Part shown: positions 36,149-43,771 of the stretch, in pieces
Layout: every line of letters begins with the position of its first letter
How positions within the stretch are numbered: the stretch's first letter is position 1
Source of the DNA: Streptomyces sp. NWU339
Lineage (GTDB): Bacteria > Actinomycetota > Actinomycetes > Streptomycetales > Streptomycetaceae
DNA: 62,475 nt
Assembly: GCF_003143855.1 (NCBI RefSeq)
Contig: NZ_QFRK01000030.1
Span: 44,186-106,660 of the forward strand
Reading direction: 5' to 3'
Program-made: the position numbers and the translations under genes
The notes under the pieces: model-generated
The model's database searches: none
What the model was told of the DNA's origin: nothing
The model's input: the letters and a program-made list of their open reading frames with translations, nothing else

Positions 36149-36397
36149 GGCCTGTCCGGCGGATCAGAAAGCGACGGCGCCTCATCGGCGCGGGTGAGCG
36201 GGGGCGATGGGGCCTCTCCCGCTCGTGGGGGTCCCTCCCGCTCAGGGGGTCCCTCCCGCTCGAGCGAAGTCGAGAGTGGGGGGAAGTCGAGAGTGGAGGA
36301 GAGTGACGACAACGCCGCTGGGGTCCCTGCTCGAAGAGCTTGGGGGAGGGCGTGCCGGCCCGCGCGTCTGCGGCATGGTCCGCCGGACGGGCCCTGG
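36146..36397 (+). repeat. MITE-like intergenic repeat, copy 2 (252 bp, with inner repeats)
   Basis: Left end AGGGCCTGTCCGGCGGATCA, right end (other strand) AGGGCCCGTCCGGCGGACCA. The outer 70 bp on the left and 55 bp on the right match copy 1 (10897-11041) on its reverse strand. The middle holds about 120 bp absent from copy 1, including two copies of GGGGGTCCCTCCCGCTC and two of GAAGTCGAGAGTGG, motifs typical of Streptomyces intergenic repeats. It has no coding capacity and begins at the marR stop codon. Confidence 0.75.
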
Positions 36398-36448
36398 GGC
36401 CTGGTCGACAGCTCCACCTGCCCCCGGTCCGAGTCCGGGCCGGGGCCG

Positions 36449-37249
36449 TCAGGTGCACCACCACAGGAAGCGGTCGCACGTCTTCGAGGGTTCGGGCTCC
36501 GGTTCCGGTTCGGGTTCCGTGGTGGTCGGGGCGGGCTCCGGGACGTCCGGCTGCGGCGGGGACTGCTGCGGCGGCGCCGTGGTCGGGTCGGCCGGTGACG
36601 TGCCCTCGGGCGCCGGCGGCCGGACGGCCTCCTCGGCCTCCCCCTCCGCCCCCGCCTCCGTCTCCTCTTCTTCCTCCGCCTCCGCCGACTCCCCGTCCGT
36701 CGGCGGCCCCGAGGCCGACGGTGAGCCGGAGCCGCTGGGGGACGGGGAGTTCACGGACGCGCCCGTACCCGGGGCGCCGCCGGGCGGTGGCGCCGACTCG
36801 GCCTCCGCCGATCCGCCGGCCGGCGTCTCGTCCCCGGCCGCCGCCGGCTCGGGCTTCGATCCCGGTGCGTCCATCCCCAGCTCCGCGAGGCTCAACGCGC
36901 CTGCGGCCAGGAGGAATCCCGCCGCGATCAGCAGCGACCTGCGCCGTCGCCTGCGGTGTGCCGCGGCCTTGCGGTCCCGGCGGCTCGCCCCTGCCATGGG
37001 CCCCTCGTCGTCCGCCTCCGGACTCGCGGGGTCGTCGGCCTCGACGGCCGTCCGCCGCGTGCCTTCGGCGGGTTCCGGCTCCGCGTGCGGCGTCGGCTCC
37101 GGTTCCGGCTCCGGTACGTCCTCCTCGTACGCCGCCTGCGGGGTGGCGGAGGCCTCCGGGCGGGCGCGGAGGGTCTCGACAGGGGTGCCGCACCCCGGGC
37201 AGGCGAGGGCGCCGTTGAGGTGCCGTCGGCACGGGTGGCAATAGTCCAT
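36449..37249 (-). CDS. Zinc-ribbon, single-span membrane protein with long Pro/Glu tail (SCO2400-like)
   Basis: 266 residues. The N-terminus MDYCHPCRRHLNGALACPGCG is a four-cysteine zinc ribbon (Cys4, 7, 17, 20). A low-complexity EPEPEP region and a basic stretch RRRRRR (about 99-104) lead into one membrane helix SLLIAAGFLLAAGALSLAELG. The outer part is a Ser/Pro/Glu-rich stalk ending EPEPEPSKTCDRFLWWCT, with two closing cysteines and a WW. It fits the Streptomyces family called after SCO2400, whose function is unknown. The zinc ribbon would be cytoplasmic and the stalk would cross the wall. The mRNA probably has a very short leader (TAGTCT nine bases before ATG). Confidence 0.82.
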   Translation of the reverse strand: MDYCHPCRRHLNGALACPGCGTPVETLRARPEASATPQAAYEEDVPEPEPEPTPHAEPEPAEGTRRTAVEADDPASPEADDEGPMAGASRRDRKAAAHRRRRRRSLLIAAGFLLAAGALSLAELGMDAPGSKPEPAAAGDETPAGGSAEAESAPPPGGAPGTGASVNSPSPSGSGSPSASGPPTDGESAEAEEEEETEAGAEGEAEEAVRPPAPEGTSPADPTTAPPQQSPPQPDVPEPAPTTTEPEPEPEPEPSKTCDRFLWWCT

Positions 37250-37365
37250 GACGGGGGAAGACTAGGTTCCGCTCGCGTTCGGTCGATAGGGCGAGGTGTG
37301 AAGGTTTGGTAGGGACCTTTGCCCAATGGTTTCGAAAGCGCAGAAACCGTTGTGCGCGCGACCCA

Positions 37366-37395
37366 TTGACACCCCCGCCACCCCGTCCTTACTGT
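37366..37395 (+). promoter_or_regulatory. Consensus promoter of the sugar-acid gene cluster
   Basis: TTGACA (37366-37371) and TACTGT (37390-37395) are 18 bp apart, a near-perfect housekeeping promoter. Transcription would start near 37402, about 95 bp before the dehydratase start, right before the IclR-like operator. Confidence 0.8.
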
Positions 37396-37404
37396 CACGC
37401 CAAC

Positions 37405-37433
37405 ATTTCGAACGTGTGTCGAAATATCGAACA
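37405..37433 (+). promoter_or_regulatory. IclR-like operator downstream of the promoter
   Basis: ATTTCGA-N7-TCGAAAT (37405-37425) is a perfect inverted repeat, overlapped by TGTCGAAATATCGAACA (37417-37433). Read on the other strand the latter is TGTTCGATATTTCGACA, which matches 15 of 17 bases of the site in front of iclR (59586-59602). Its place just after the start point fits repression. Confidence 0.7.
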
Positions 37434-37497
37434 CCCATCAACGAAACCGACGACACTGGCGAGAACAGGGTCCACAACGCAGCGAGGGGCAACCGCC

Positions 37498-38661
37498 GTG
37501 CGTATCACCGGAATCAGCACACACGTGGTCGGGACTCCGTGGCGCAACCTGACGTACGTCCAGGTGCACACCGACGAGGGGCTCACGGGGATCGGCGAGA
37601 CCCGGATGCTGGGTCACACCGACGCCCTGCTGGGCTACTTGAGGGAGGCGGAGGCCAACCACATCCTCGGCAGCGACCCCTTCGCCGTGGAGGACCTGGT
37701 CCGCCGCATGAAGTACGGCGACTTCGGCCGCGCTGGCGAGATCGTGATGTCCGGCATCGCCGTCGTCGAGATGGCCTGCTGGGACATCAAGGGCAAGGCC
37801 CTCGGCGTGCCCGTGTGGCAGCTGCTCGGCGGAAAGGTGACCGACAGGGTCAAGGCCTACGCCAACGGCTGGTACACCACCGAGCGCACCCCGGAGGCGT
37901 ACCACAAGGCGGCGCAGGCGGTGGTGGAGCGCGGCTACCGGGCCCTGAAGATCGACCCGTTCGGCACCGGTCACTTCGAACTCGACCACCGGCAGAGCCT
38001 GTACGCGGTCTCCCTCATCGAGGCGGTCCGCGACGCCGTCGGTCCCGAGACCGAGCTGATGCTGGAGATGCACGGCCGCTTCTCCCCCGCCACCGCCGTC
38101 CGTCTCGCCAGGGAACTCGCGCCGTTCGACCCGGCCTGGCTGGAGGAGCCGGTGCCGCCGGAGAACCTCAAGGCGCTGGAGAAGGTCGCCGCCAAGGTCG
38201 ACATCCCGCTCGCCACGGGTGAACGCATCCACGACCGCATCGAGTTCCGTGAGCTGTTCGAGAGCCAGGCCGTCGACATCCTCCAGCCGGACGTCGGCCA
38301 CATCGGCGGCATCTGGGAGACGCGCAAGCTCGCGGCGACCGCCGAGACGCACTACATGCTGGTCGCGCCGCACAACGTCGGCGGTCCGGTGCTCACCGCC
38401 GCCTCCCTCCAGGTCGGTTTCACCTCGCCGAACTTCAAGGTCCTGGAGCACTTCAACGACTTCGCGGACGCGGAGATCAAGAAGGTCGTCAAGGGCGCCC
38501 CGCAGGTGGACCCCCAGGACGGCTGCTTCCACCTCTCCGACACCCCCGGGCTCGGGGTGGAGCTGGACGTCGACGCGGCGGCCGAATTCCCGCAGCAGCA
38601 GGCCCGGTTCGACCTGTGGGCCGAGGGCTGGGAGCAGCGCAGGCCCAAGGGCACGAAGTGA
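37498..38661 (+). CDS. Enolase-superfamily sugar acid dehydratase (mandelate racemase/muconate lactonizing type)
   Basis: 387 residues from GTG 37498. The N-terminal capping domain is followed by a TIM barrel. Metal ligands appear as Glu in LMLEMHGRF (E-x-H, where the His is a likely acid/base), Glu in WLEEPVPPEN and Glu in ATGERIHDR; QPDVGHIGG supplies Asp and LVAPHNVGGPVLT a second catalytic His. The paired histidines resemble galactonate and rhamnonate dehydratases, so dehydration of an aldonic acid is likely. It is first in a cluster with a dehydrogenase, a TIM-barrel protein and a sugar ABC transporter, and has a strong promoter with an IclR-like operator. Confidence 0.88.
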   Translation: MRITGISTHVVGTPWRNLTYVQVHTDEGLTGIGETRMLGHTDALLGYLREAEANHILGSDPFAVEDLVRRMKYGDFGRAGEIVMSGIAVVEMACWDIKGKALGVPVWQLLGGKVTDRVKAYANGWYTTERTPEAYHKAAQAVVERGYRALKIDPFGTGHFELDHRQSLYAVSLIEAVRDAVGPETELMLEMHGRFSPATAVRLARELAPFDPAWLEEPVPPENLKALEKVAAKVDIPLATGERIHDRIEFRELFESQAVDILQPDVGHIGGIWETRKLAATAETHYMLVAPHNVGGPVLTAASLQVGFTSPNFKVLEHFNDFADAEIKKVVKGAPQVDPQDGCFHLSDTPGLGVELDVDAAAEFPQQQARFDLWAEGWEQRRPKGTK

Positions 38662-39710
38662 CCGCGCACCCGGGCGGGCCCGCCGCGGCCGCCCCCGTCG
38701 CCGCCGACTCGCTCGCCGTCGTCGTCGAGGGCCCCGGCGCGCACCGCCTCGTCGCGCACGAGCCGCGCGAACCCGGCCCCGGCGAGGCGCTGGTCGGCGT
38801 GCACGCGACCGGCATCTGCGGCAGCGACCGCGAGGTGTACCAGGGCAACCGGCCCGAGGGGTACGTGCGTTACCCGCTCACCCCGGGCCACGAGTGGTCC
38901 GGGACCGTGCTGAGGGTGGGCGCGGGAGTGCCGGTCTCGCTCACCGGTCGCAAGGTCGTCGGTGAGGGCTTCCGCAACTGCCAGGTGTGCGACCGCTGTC
39001 ACGCCGGTGAGACGACGCTGTGCTCGGCGGGGTACGAGGAGACCGGGTTCACCCGGCCGGGGGCGATGGCCGCCACGCTGACCCTCCCGGCCCGCCTGCT
39101 GCACGTCCTGCCGGACGACGCCGACCTCACCGCGGCGGCACTGCTGGAGCCGGCGGCCTGCATCGCCGCCGCCGTGCTCAAGGCGAACGCCGTGCCCGGC
39201 GAGCGGGTCGCCGTGGTCGGTACGGGCACCCTCGGTATGTTCGCGGTGCAGTTCCTGCGCGCGAACTCCCCGGCCGAACTGCTCGTCGTCGGCAGCCGGG
39301 GCGACCGCGAGGCGCTGTCCCGGCGGTACGGCGCCACCGACTTCCGTACGAAGGACCGGCAACTCCCGGACGACTTCGACGTGGTGATCGAGACCGCCGG
39401 GTCCGCCGACGCGGCCCGCACGGCGGCCGCGCTGCTCCGGCGCGGCGGCCGGCTCGTCCTGACGGGCATCCCGGCGCCGGGTGCGGACGGGCTGGACCCG
39501 ACGGATCTGGTGGTACGGCAGTTGGAGGTGCACACCGTCTTCGGGGCGGCGCCTGACGCCTGGGCGCACACGGTGCGGGTGTTCGCCGCCGGGCTGCTCG
39601 ATCCGCTGCCCCTGGTCACCCACGAACTGCCGCTGGCCGAGTTCTCCCGGGCCATCGAGCTGGTGGGGTCGAGCGATCCCGCAGTGGGCAAGGTCCTGCT
39701 GCGCCCGTGA
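38658..39710 (+). CDS. Zinc-dependent alcohol/sugar dehydrogenase (MDR family)
   Basis: 350 residues; the GTG start overlaps the dehydratase stop (GTGA), so translation is coupled. Catalytic zinc ligands are Cys in GICGSDREVYQG and His in TPGHEWSG; the structural zinc lobe is compact, CQVCDRCHAGETTLC. The NAD(P) Rossmann loop reads VAVVGTGTLGMFAVQFLRA. Members oxidise sugars or polyols (threonine/sorbitol dehydrogenase relatives). Next to a sugar acid dehydratase it probably oxidises an aldose to a lactone, or a polyol to a ketose; which one cannot be read from the sequence. Confidence 0.9.
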   Translation: MTAHPGGPAAAAPVAADSLAVVVEGPGAHRLVAHEPREPGPGEALVGVHATGICGSDREVYQGNRPEGYVRYPLTPGHEWSGTVLRVGAGVPVSLTGRKVVGEGFRNCQVCDRCHAGETTLCSAGYEETGFTRPGAMAATLTLPARLLHVLPDDADLTAAALLEPAACIAAAVLKANAVPGERVAVVGTGTLGMFAVQFLRANSPAELLVVGSRGDREALSRRYGATDFRTKDRQLPDDFDVVIETAGSADAARTAAALLRRGGRLVLTGIPAPGADGLDPTDLVVRQLEVHTVFGAAPDAWAHTVRVFAAGLLDPLPLVTHELPLAEFSRAIELVGSSDPAVGKVLLRP

Positions 39711-39762
39711 GCCCGACAGCCGCCGGGGACGGGCCGGGCGAGGGGGCGACCTGACGGCCCCA

Positions 39763-39850
39763 CACCCGGCCCGCCCCTCCTCCGCCCCTCTCGTCCCTCC
39801 CTCCCCTCCCTTCCCTCCCACCCTTGTCGTCCTTCTCGTCCCTCCCCTCG
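39763..39850 (+). other. Polypyrimidine tract inside the sugar operon
   Basis: About 88 bases on the plus strand are nearly all C and T, with a few isolated purines. The RNA would be C-rich, G-poor and unstructured, features of a Rho loading site. It lies in the 208-bp gap between the dehydrogenase and the TIM-barrel gene. Confidence 0.6.
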
Positions 39851-39918
39851 TCACCGCAGAAACCCGCCTCACCCCGGGCCGCGAACCTCGTCCGGCCCAC
39901 CGAACAAAAGGACATCTT

Positions 39919-40887
39919 GTGACCGACGCTTCCGCCAAGGCACCCCGCAGGCCGGGTGAGCAGGCGCTCGCCGCGCTCGGCCTCGGCGCTCCCGCCCCCG
40001 ACCCCGCCGACGCCTCGCCGCACTCCTTCCCCGGCGGGGGCCGCTGGCGCACCGAGGTCCCCTCCTGCGAGGGGCCCGAGGCGCTGGCGGTGGTCCTGAA
40101 GGAGGCCTCCCGGCTGGACGTGCCGATCCACCGGATCAGCCAGGGCAGCGGCGTGTGGATGCTGACCGACGCCGAACTCACCGAGATGGTCGACGCCACG
40201 GCCGAACGGGACATCGAGCTCTGCCTGTTCACCGGCCCGCGCGGCACCTGGGACATCGGCGGCTCCACCCGCACCGACTCGCACGGCGCCGGACTGCGCG
40301 CCCGGGGCCACGACGCGGTCGCCGGGTGCGTCGAGGACGCCGTGCGGGCAACGGAGTCGGGCGTGAAGTGCCTGCTCGTCGCCGACGAGGGCGTGCTGTG
40401 GACGCTGCACCGGGCGCGGACGGCCGGCCTCATCCCGGCCGACACCACACTGAAGGTCTCGGCACTCGTCGGACCGGTGAACCCGGCCTCGTACGCGGTG
40501 TACGAGCGGCTCGGCGCCGACTCGATCAACGTGCCGAGCGACCTGACGCTCGATCACCTCACCGAGATACGGCGGGTTTCGGCCACTCCGATGGACATGT
40601 ACATCGAGGCCCCCGACGACCTCGGCGGCTACGTGCGGATGTACGAGGTCGCGGAGCTGATCCGGCGCGGCGCGCCGCTGTACCTGAAGTTCGGCCTGGC
40701 CAAGGCCCCCGGGATCTATCCGTACGGGCACCACATGCGGGAACTCACCCTGGCCACCGCGAAGGAGCGGGTGCGGCGCGGCCGGCTCGCCCTGGACCTG
40801 CTCGCCCGCCACGGCGCGGACGGCGACATGGCGCCCCTCGGTTCGCGGCTTCCGGGCGCTCTGCGCCGGTTTGACGCCCCGTCATAA
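39919..40887 (+). CDS. TIM-barrel protein of unknown function (U32-peptidase-like annotation)
   Basis: 322 residues from GTG 39919, with AAAGGA upstream. After a polar N-terminus, alternating strands and helices suggest a TIM barrel: VPIHRISQGSGVWMLTDAELTEM, IELCLFTGPRGTWDIGG, VKCLLVADEGVLWTLHRAR, TLKVSALVGPVNPASYAVYE, ADSINVPSDLTLDHLTEIRR and PMDMYIEAPDDLGGYVRMYE. Related proteins are usually annotated as hypothetical or U32-like peptidase. In this sugar-acid cluster a lyase or aldolase role is possible, but no catalytic lysine motif can be assigned with confidence. Separated from the previous gene by a pyrimidine-rich tract. Confidence 0.78.
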   Translation: MTDASAKAPRRPGEQALAALGLGAPAPDPADASPHSFPGGGRWRTEVPSCEGPEALAVVLKEASRLDVPIHRISQGSGVWMLTDAELTEMVDATAERDIELCLFTGPRGTWDIGGSTRTDSHGAGLRARGHDAVAGCVEDAVRATESGVKCLLVADEGVLWTLHRARTAGLIPADTTLKVSALVGPVNPASYAVYERLGADSINVPSDLTLDHLTEIRRVSATPMDMYIEAPDDLGGYVRMYEVAELIRRGAPLYLKFGLAKAPGIYPYGHHMRELTLATAKERVRRGRLALDLLARHGADGDMAPLGSRLPGALRRFDAPS

Positions 40888-41046
40888 CGTTCCGGAAACT
40901 CGACTTCACAGAAGTAGACACAGTCGCGCACAATCCCACACACCCCTTTCTCGGTTCTCGTCAGACACCCTGCCCCGGAAGCGACGTCGCACCTCTGTAC
41001 CGGCCCGCACGTCACCGCCCCGGCACACACCTCAAGGATGATGATC
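40888..41046 (+). promoter_or_regulatory. Control region of the sugar ABC transporter
   Basis: The 159-bp gap contains TTCCGGAA (40891-40898) and the inverted repeat ACTTC-ACA-GAAGT (40903-40915). These look like operator sites ahead of the binding-protein gene; no strong -35/-10 pair is visible. Confidence 0.4.
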
Positions 41047-42159
41047 ATGCGTAACCGCAGAGCCGCCCTCGCCGCCGTGGCCACCGCCGCCTCGCTCGCC
41101 CTCACCCTGTCCGCCTGCGGCCAGAACAGCGAGGGCGGCAGCGAGGAGGACAAGGGAGGATCCGAGGGGGCGACCATCGGCATCGCGATGCCGACCAAGT
41201 CCTCCGAGCGCTGGATCGCCGACGGCAAAAACGTCGAGAAGGACCTGCAGTCCAAGGGCTACAAGACCAAGCTGGTCTACGGCGAGGACGACCCGGACCA
41301 GCAGGTCGCGCAGGTCGAGAACCTGATCACGCAGGGCGTGAAGGCGCTGATCGTCGCGGCCATCGACAACAAGTCGCTGAACAACGTGCTGCAGCAGGCC
41401 AAGGACGCCGACATCCCGGTGATCTCCTACGACCGCCTGATCCTCGGCACCGAGAACGTCGGCTACTACGCCTCGTTCGACAACGAGAAGGTGGGCGAGC
41501 TCCAGGGCACCTACATCCTGGACAAGCTCGGCCTGAAGGACGGCAGCGAGAAGGGGCCGTTCAACATCGAGCTGTTCGCCGGCTCCAACGACGACAACAA
41601 CACCCGCTACTTCTTCCAGGGCGCGATGAACGTCCTGAAGCCGTACATCGACAAGAAGCAGCTCGTCGTCCGCTCCGGCCAGACCGAACTCAACCAGGTC
41701 ACCACCCTGCGCTGGGACGGCGGCACCGCCCAGAAGCGCATGGACGACATCCTGACCTCGTCCTACAAGAGCGGGCGGGTCGACGCGGTCCTCTCCCCCT
41801 ACGACGGCATCTCCATCGGCATCCTGTCCGCCCTGAAGTCGGACGACTACGGCTCCAAGAGCAAGCCGCTGCCGATCGTCACCGGCCAGGACGCCGAGGT
41901 CGCCTCGGTGAAGTCGATCATCGCCGACCAGCAGTCGATGACCGTCTACAAGGACACCCGGGAGCTTGCCAAGGTCGCCACGAACATGGTCGACGCGCTG
42001 CTCGACGACAAGGAGCCCGAGGTCAACGACACCAAGACCTACGACAACGGGGCGAAGGTCGTGCCGGCCTACCTGCTGGAGCCGGTCGCCGTGGACAAGG
42101 AGAACTACCGGGAGGTCGTCGTCGACTCCGGCTACATCAAGGAGAGCGACCTCAAGTAA
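41047..42159 (+). CDS. ABC sugar transporter, substrate-binding lipoprotein (ChvE-like)
   Basis: 370 residues. Start ATG 41047 is favoured because AGGA lies eight bases upstream; two earlier in-frame ATGs (41038, 41041) overlap that site. The signal RNRRAALAAVATAASLALTLSAC ends in lipobox LSAC. The mature part is a type I periplasmic-binding fold with IGIAMPTKSSERWIADGKNVEKDL, LIVAAIDNKSLNN, DIPVISYDRLILGTENV and LPIVTGQDAEVASVKSII. It is close to ChvE-type binding proteins for xylose, arabinose, galactose or glucose. It is the first gene of a three-gene transporter operon. Confidence 0.94.
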   Translation: MRNRRAALAAVATAASLALTLSACGQNSEGGSEEDKGGSEGATIGIAMPTKSSERWIADGKNVEKDLQSKGYKTKLVYGEDDPDQQVAQVENLITQGVKALIVAAIDNKSLNNVLQQAKDADIPVISYDRLILGTENVGYYASFDNEKVGELQGTYILDKLGLKDGSEKGPFNIELFAGSNDDNNTRYFFQGAMNVLKPYIDKKQLVVRSGQTELNQVTTLRWDGGTAQKRMDDILTSSYKSGRVDAVLSPYDGISIGILSALKSDDYGSKSKPLPIVTGQDAEVASVKSIIADQQSMTVYKDTRELAKVATNMVDALLDDKEPEVNDTKTYDNGAKVVPAYLLEPVAVDKENYREVVVDSGYIKESDLK

Positions 42160-42202
42160 CCGCCGCCACCGACCGATCCACCACTGACTGGAAGGCACGA
42201 CC

Positions 42203-43771
42203 ATGGCGGGACCCGTCCTGGAAATGCGCTCGATCGTCAAGACCTTTCCCGGCGTCAAGGCGCTGTCGGACGTCACACTGACCGTCCGGCGGGGCGAGGT
42301 CCACGCCATCTGCGGCGAGAACGGCGCCGGCAAGTCGACCCTGATGAAGGTCCTCTCCGGCGTCCACCCGCACGGCAGTTACGAAGGGGAGATCCTCTTC
42401 GAGGAGGAGACCTGCCGGTTCAAGGACATCAGGGCCAGCGAGCAGCGCGGCATCGTCATCATCCACCAGGAACTGGCCCTGGTGCCCTACCTCTCCCTCG
42501 CGGAGAACATCTTCCTCGGCAACGAGCACGCCCGGCACGGCCGCATCGACTGGCACGAGACGCTGCGGCACGCCACCGAACTGCTGCGCCGGGTCGGGCT
42601 CGAGGACCACCCCGAGACCCGGGTCGCCGACATCGGCGTGGGCAAGCAGCAGTTGGTGGAGATCGCCAAGGCGTTGTCGAAGAAGGTGAAGCTGCTCATC
42701 CTCGACGAGCCGACCGCGGCGCTCAACGACGAGGACAGCGGCAAACTGCTCGCCCTGATCCTCCAGTTGAAGGAACAGGGCATCACCTCGATCATCATCT
42801 CCCACAAGCTGAACGAGATCCGCAGGGTCGCCGACTCGGTGACGATCCTGCGGGACGGGCAGACCATCGAGACGCTCGACGTGAAGGCGGCCGGGACCAC
42901 CGAGGACCGGATCATCAGCGGCATGGTCGGCCGCGACCTGGAACACCGCTTCCCCGAGCGGACCCCGCACCACCCGGAGGAGGGCACGGCCCCGGCGCTC
43001 GAGATCCGCAACTGGACCGTGCACCACCCCATCGACCAGCAGCGCAAGGTCGTCGACGACGTCTCCCTGGAGGTCCGGCGCGGCGAGATCGTCGGCATCG
43101 CCGGTCTGATGGGCGCCGGCCGCACCGAGCTGGCGATGAGCGTCTTCGGCCGCACCTACGGCCGACACGCGGCCGGCACGGTCCTCCGGGACGGCCGGGA
43201 GGTCCGTACGAAGACCGTCCCCGAGGCGGTACGCCACGGCATCGCGTACGTCACCGAGGACCGCAAGCACTACGGCCTGAACCTCATCGACACCATCAAC
43301 CGCAACATCTCGCTCAGCGCGCTGGGCAAGGTCGCCCGGCGGGGCGTCGTGGACGAGCACGAGGAACGCCAGGTGGCCGAGGGTTTCCGCACGTCCATGA
43401 ACATCAAGGCGCCGACCGTCTTCGAACCGGTGGGCAAGCTGTCCGGCGGCAACCAGCAGAAGGTCGTCCTCAGCAAGTGGATCTTCGCGGGTCCCGAGGT
43501 GCTGATCCTGGACGAACCGACCCGCGGCATCGACGTCGGCGCCAAGTACGAGATCTACACGGTCATCGACCGGCTGGCCGCCCAGGGCAAGGCGGTCGTC
43601 TTCATCTCCTCCGAGCTGCCCGAACTGCTCGGCATGTGCGACCGCATCTACACGATGGCCGCGGGGCGGCTGACCGGGGAGTTCTCGCGGGCCGAGGCCT
43701 CCCAGGAATCGCTGATGCGTCGAATGACGAAGGACAGGCAGAACGAGAAGGGCAAAGAGGTAACCCGATGA
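42203..43771 (+). CDS. ABC sugar transporter, ATPase with two nucleotide-binding domains (GguA/MmsA-like)
   Basis: 522 residues. The first domain has Walker A GENGAGKST, Q-loop HQELALVPYLSLAENIFLG and Walker B LLILDEPTAAL. The second has a degenerate Walker A (GLMGAGRTE), signature KLSGGNQQKVVLSKW and Walker B VLILDEPTRGIDVGAK, the standard asymmetry of class II sugar importers. RBS GGAAGG precedes the ATG. It lies 43 bp after the binding protein and overlaps the permease by four bases (ATGA), so subunit synthesis is coupled. Confidence 0.96.
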   Translation: MAGPVLEMRSIVKTFPGVKALSDVTLTVRRGEVHAICGENGAGKSTLMKVLSGVHPHGSYEGEILFEEETCRFKDIRASEQRGIVIIHQELALVPYLSLAENIFLGNEHARHGRIDWHETLRHATELLRRVGLEDHPETRVADIGVGKQQLVEIAKALSKKVKLLILDEPTAALNDEDSGKLLALILQLKEQGITSIIISHKLNEIRRVADSVTILRDGQTIETLDVKAAGTTEDRIISGMVGRDLEHRFPERTPHHPEEGTAPALEIRNWTVHHPIDQQRKVVDDVSLEVRRGEIVGIAGLMGAGRTELAMSVFGRTYGRHAAGTVLRDGREVRTKTVPEAVRHGIAYVTEDRKHYGLNLIDTINRNISLSALGKVARRGVVDEHEERQVAEGFRTSMNIKAPTVFEPVGKLSGGNQQKVVLSKWIFAGPEVLILDEPTRGIDVGAKYEIYTVIDRLAAQGKAVVFISSELPELLGMCDRIYTMAAGRLTGEFSRAEASQESLMRRMTKDRQNEKGKEVTR

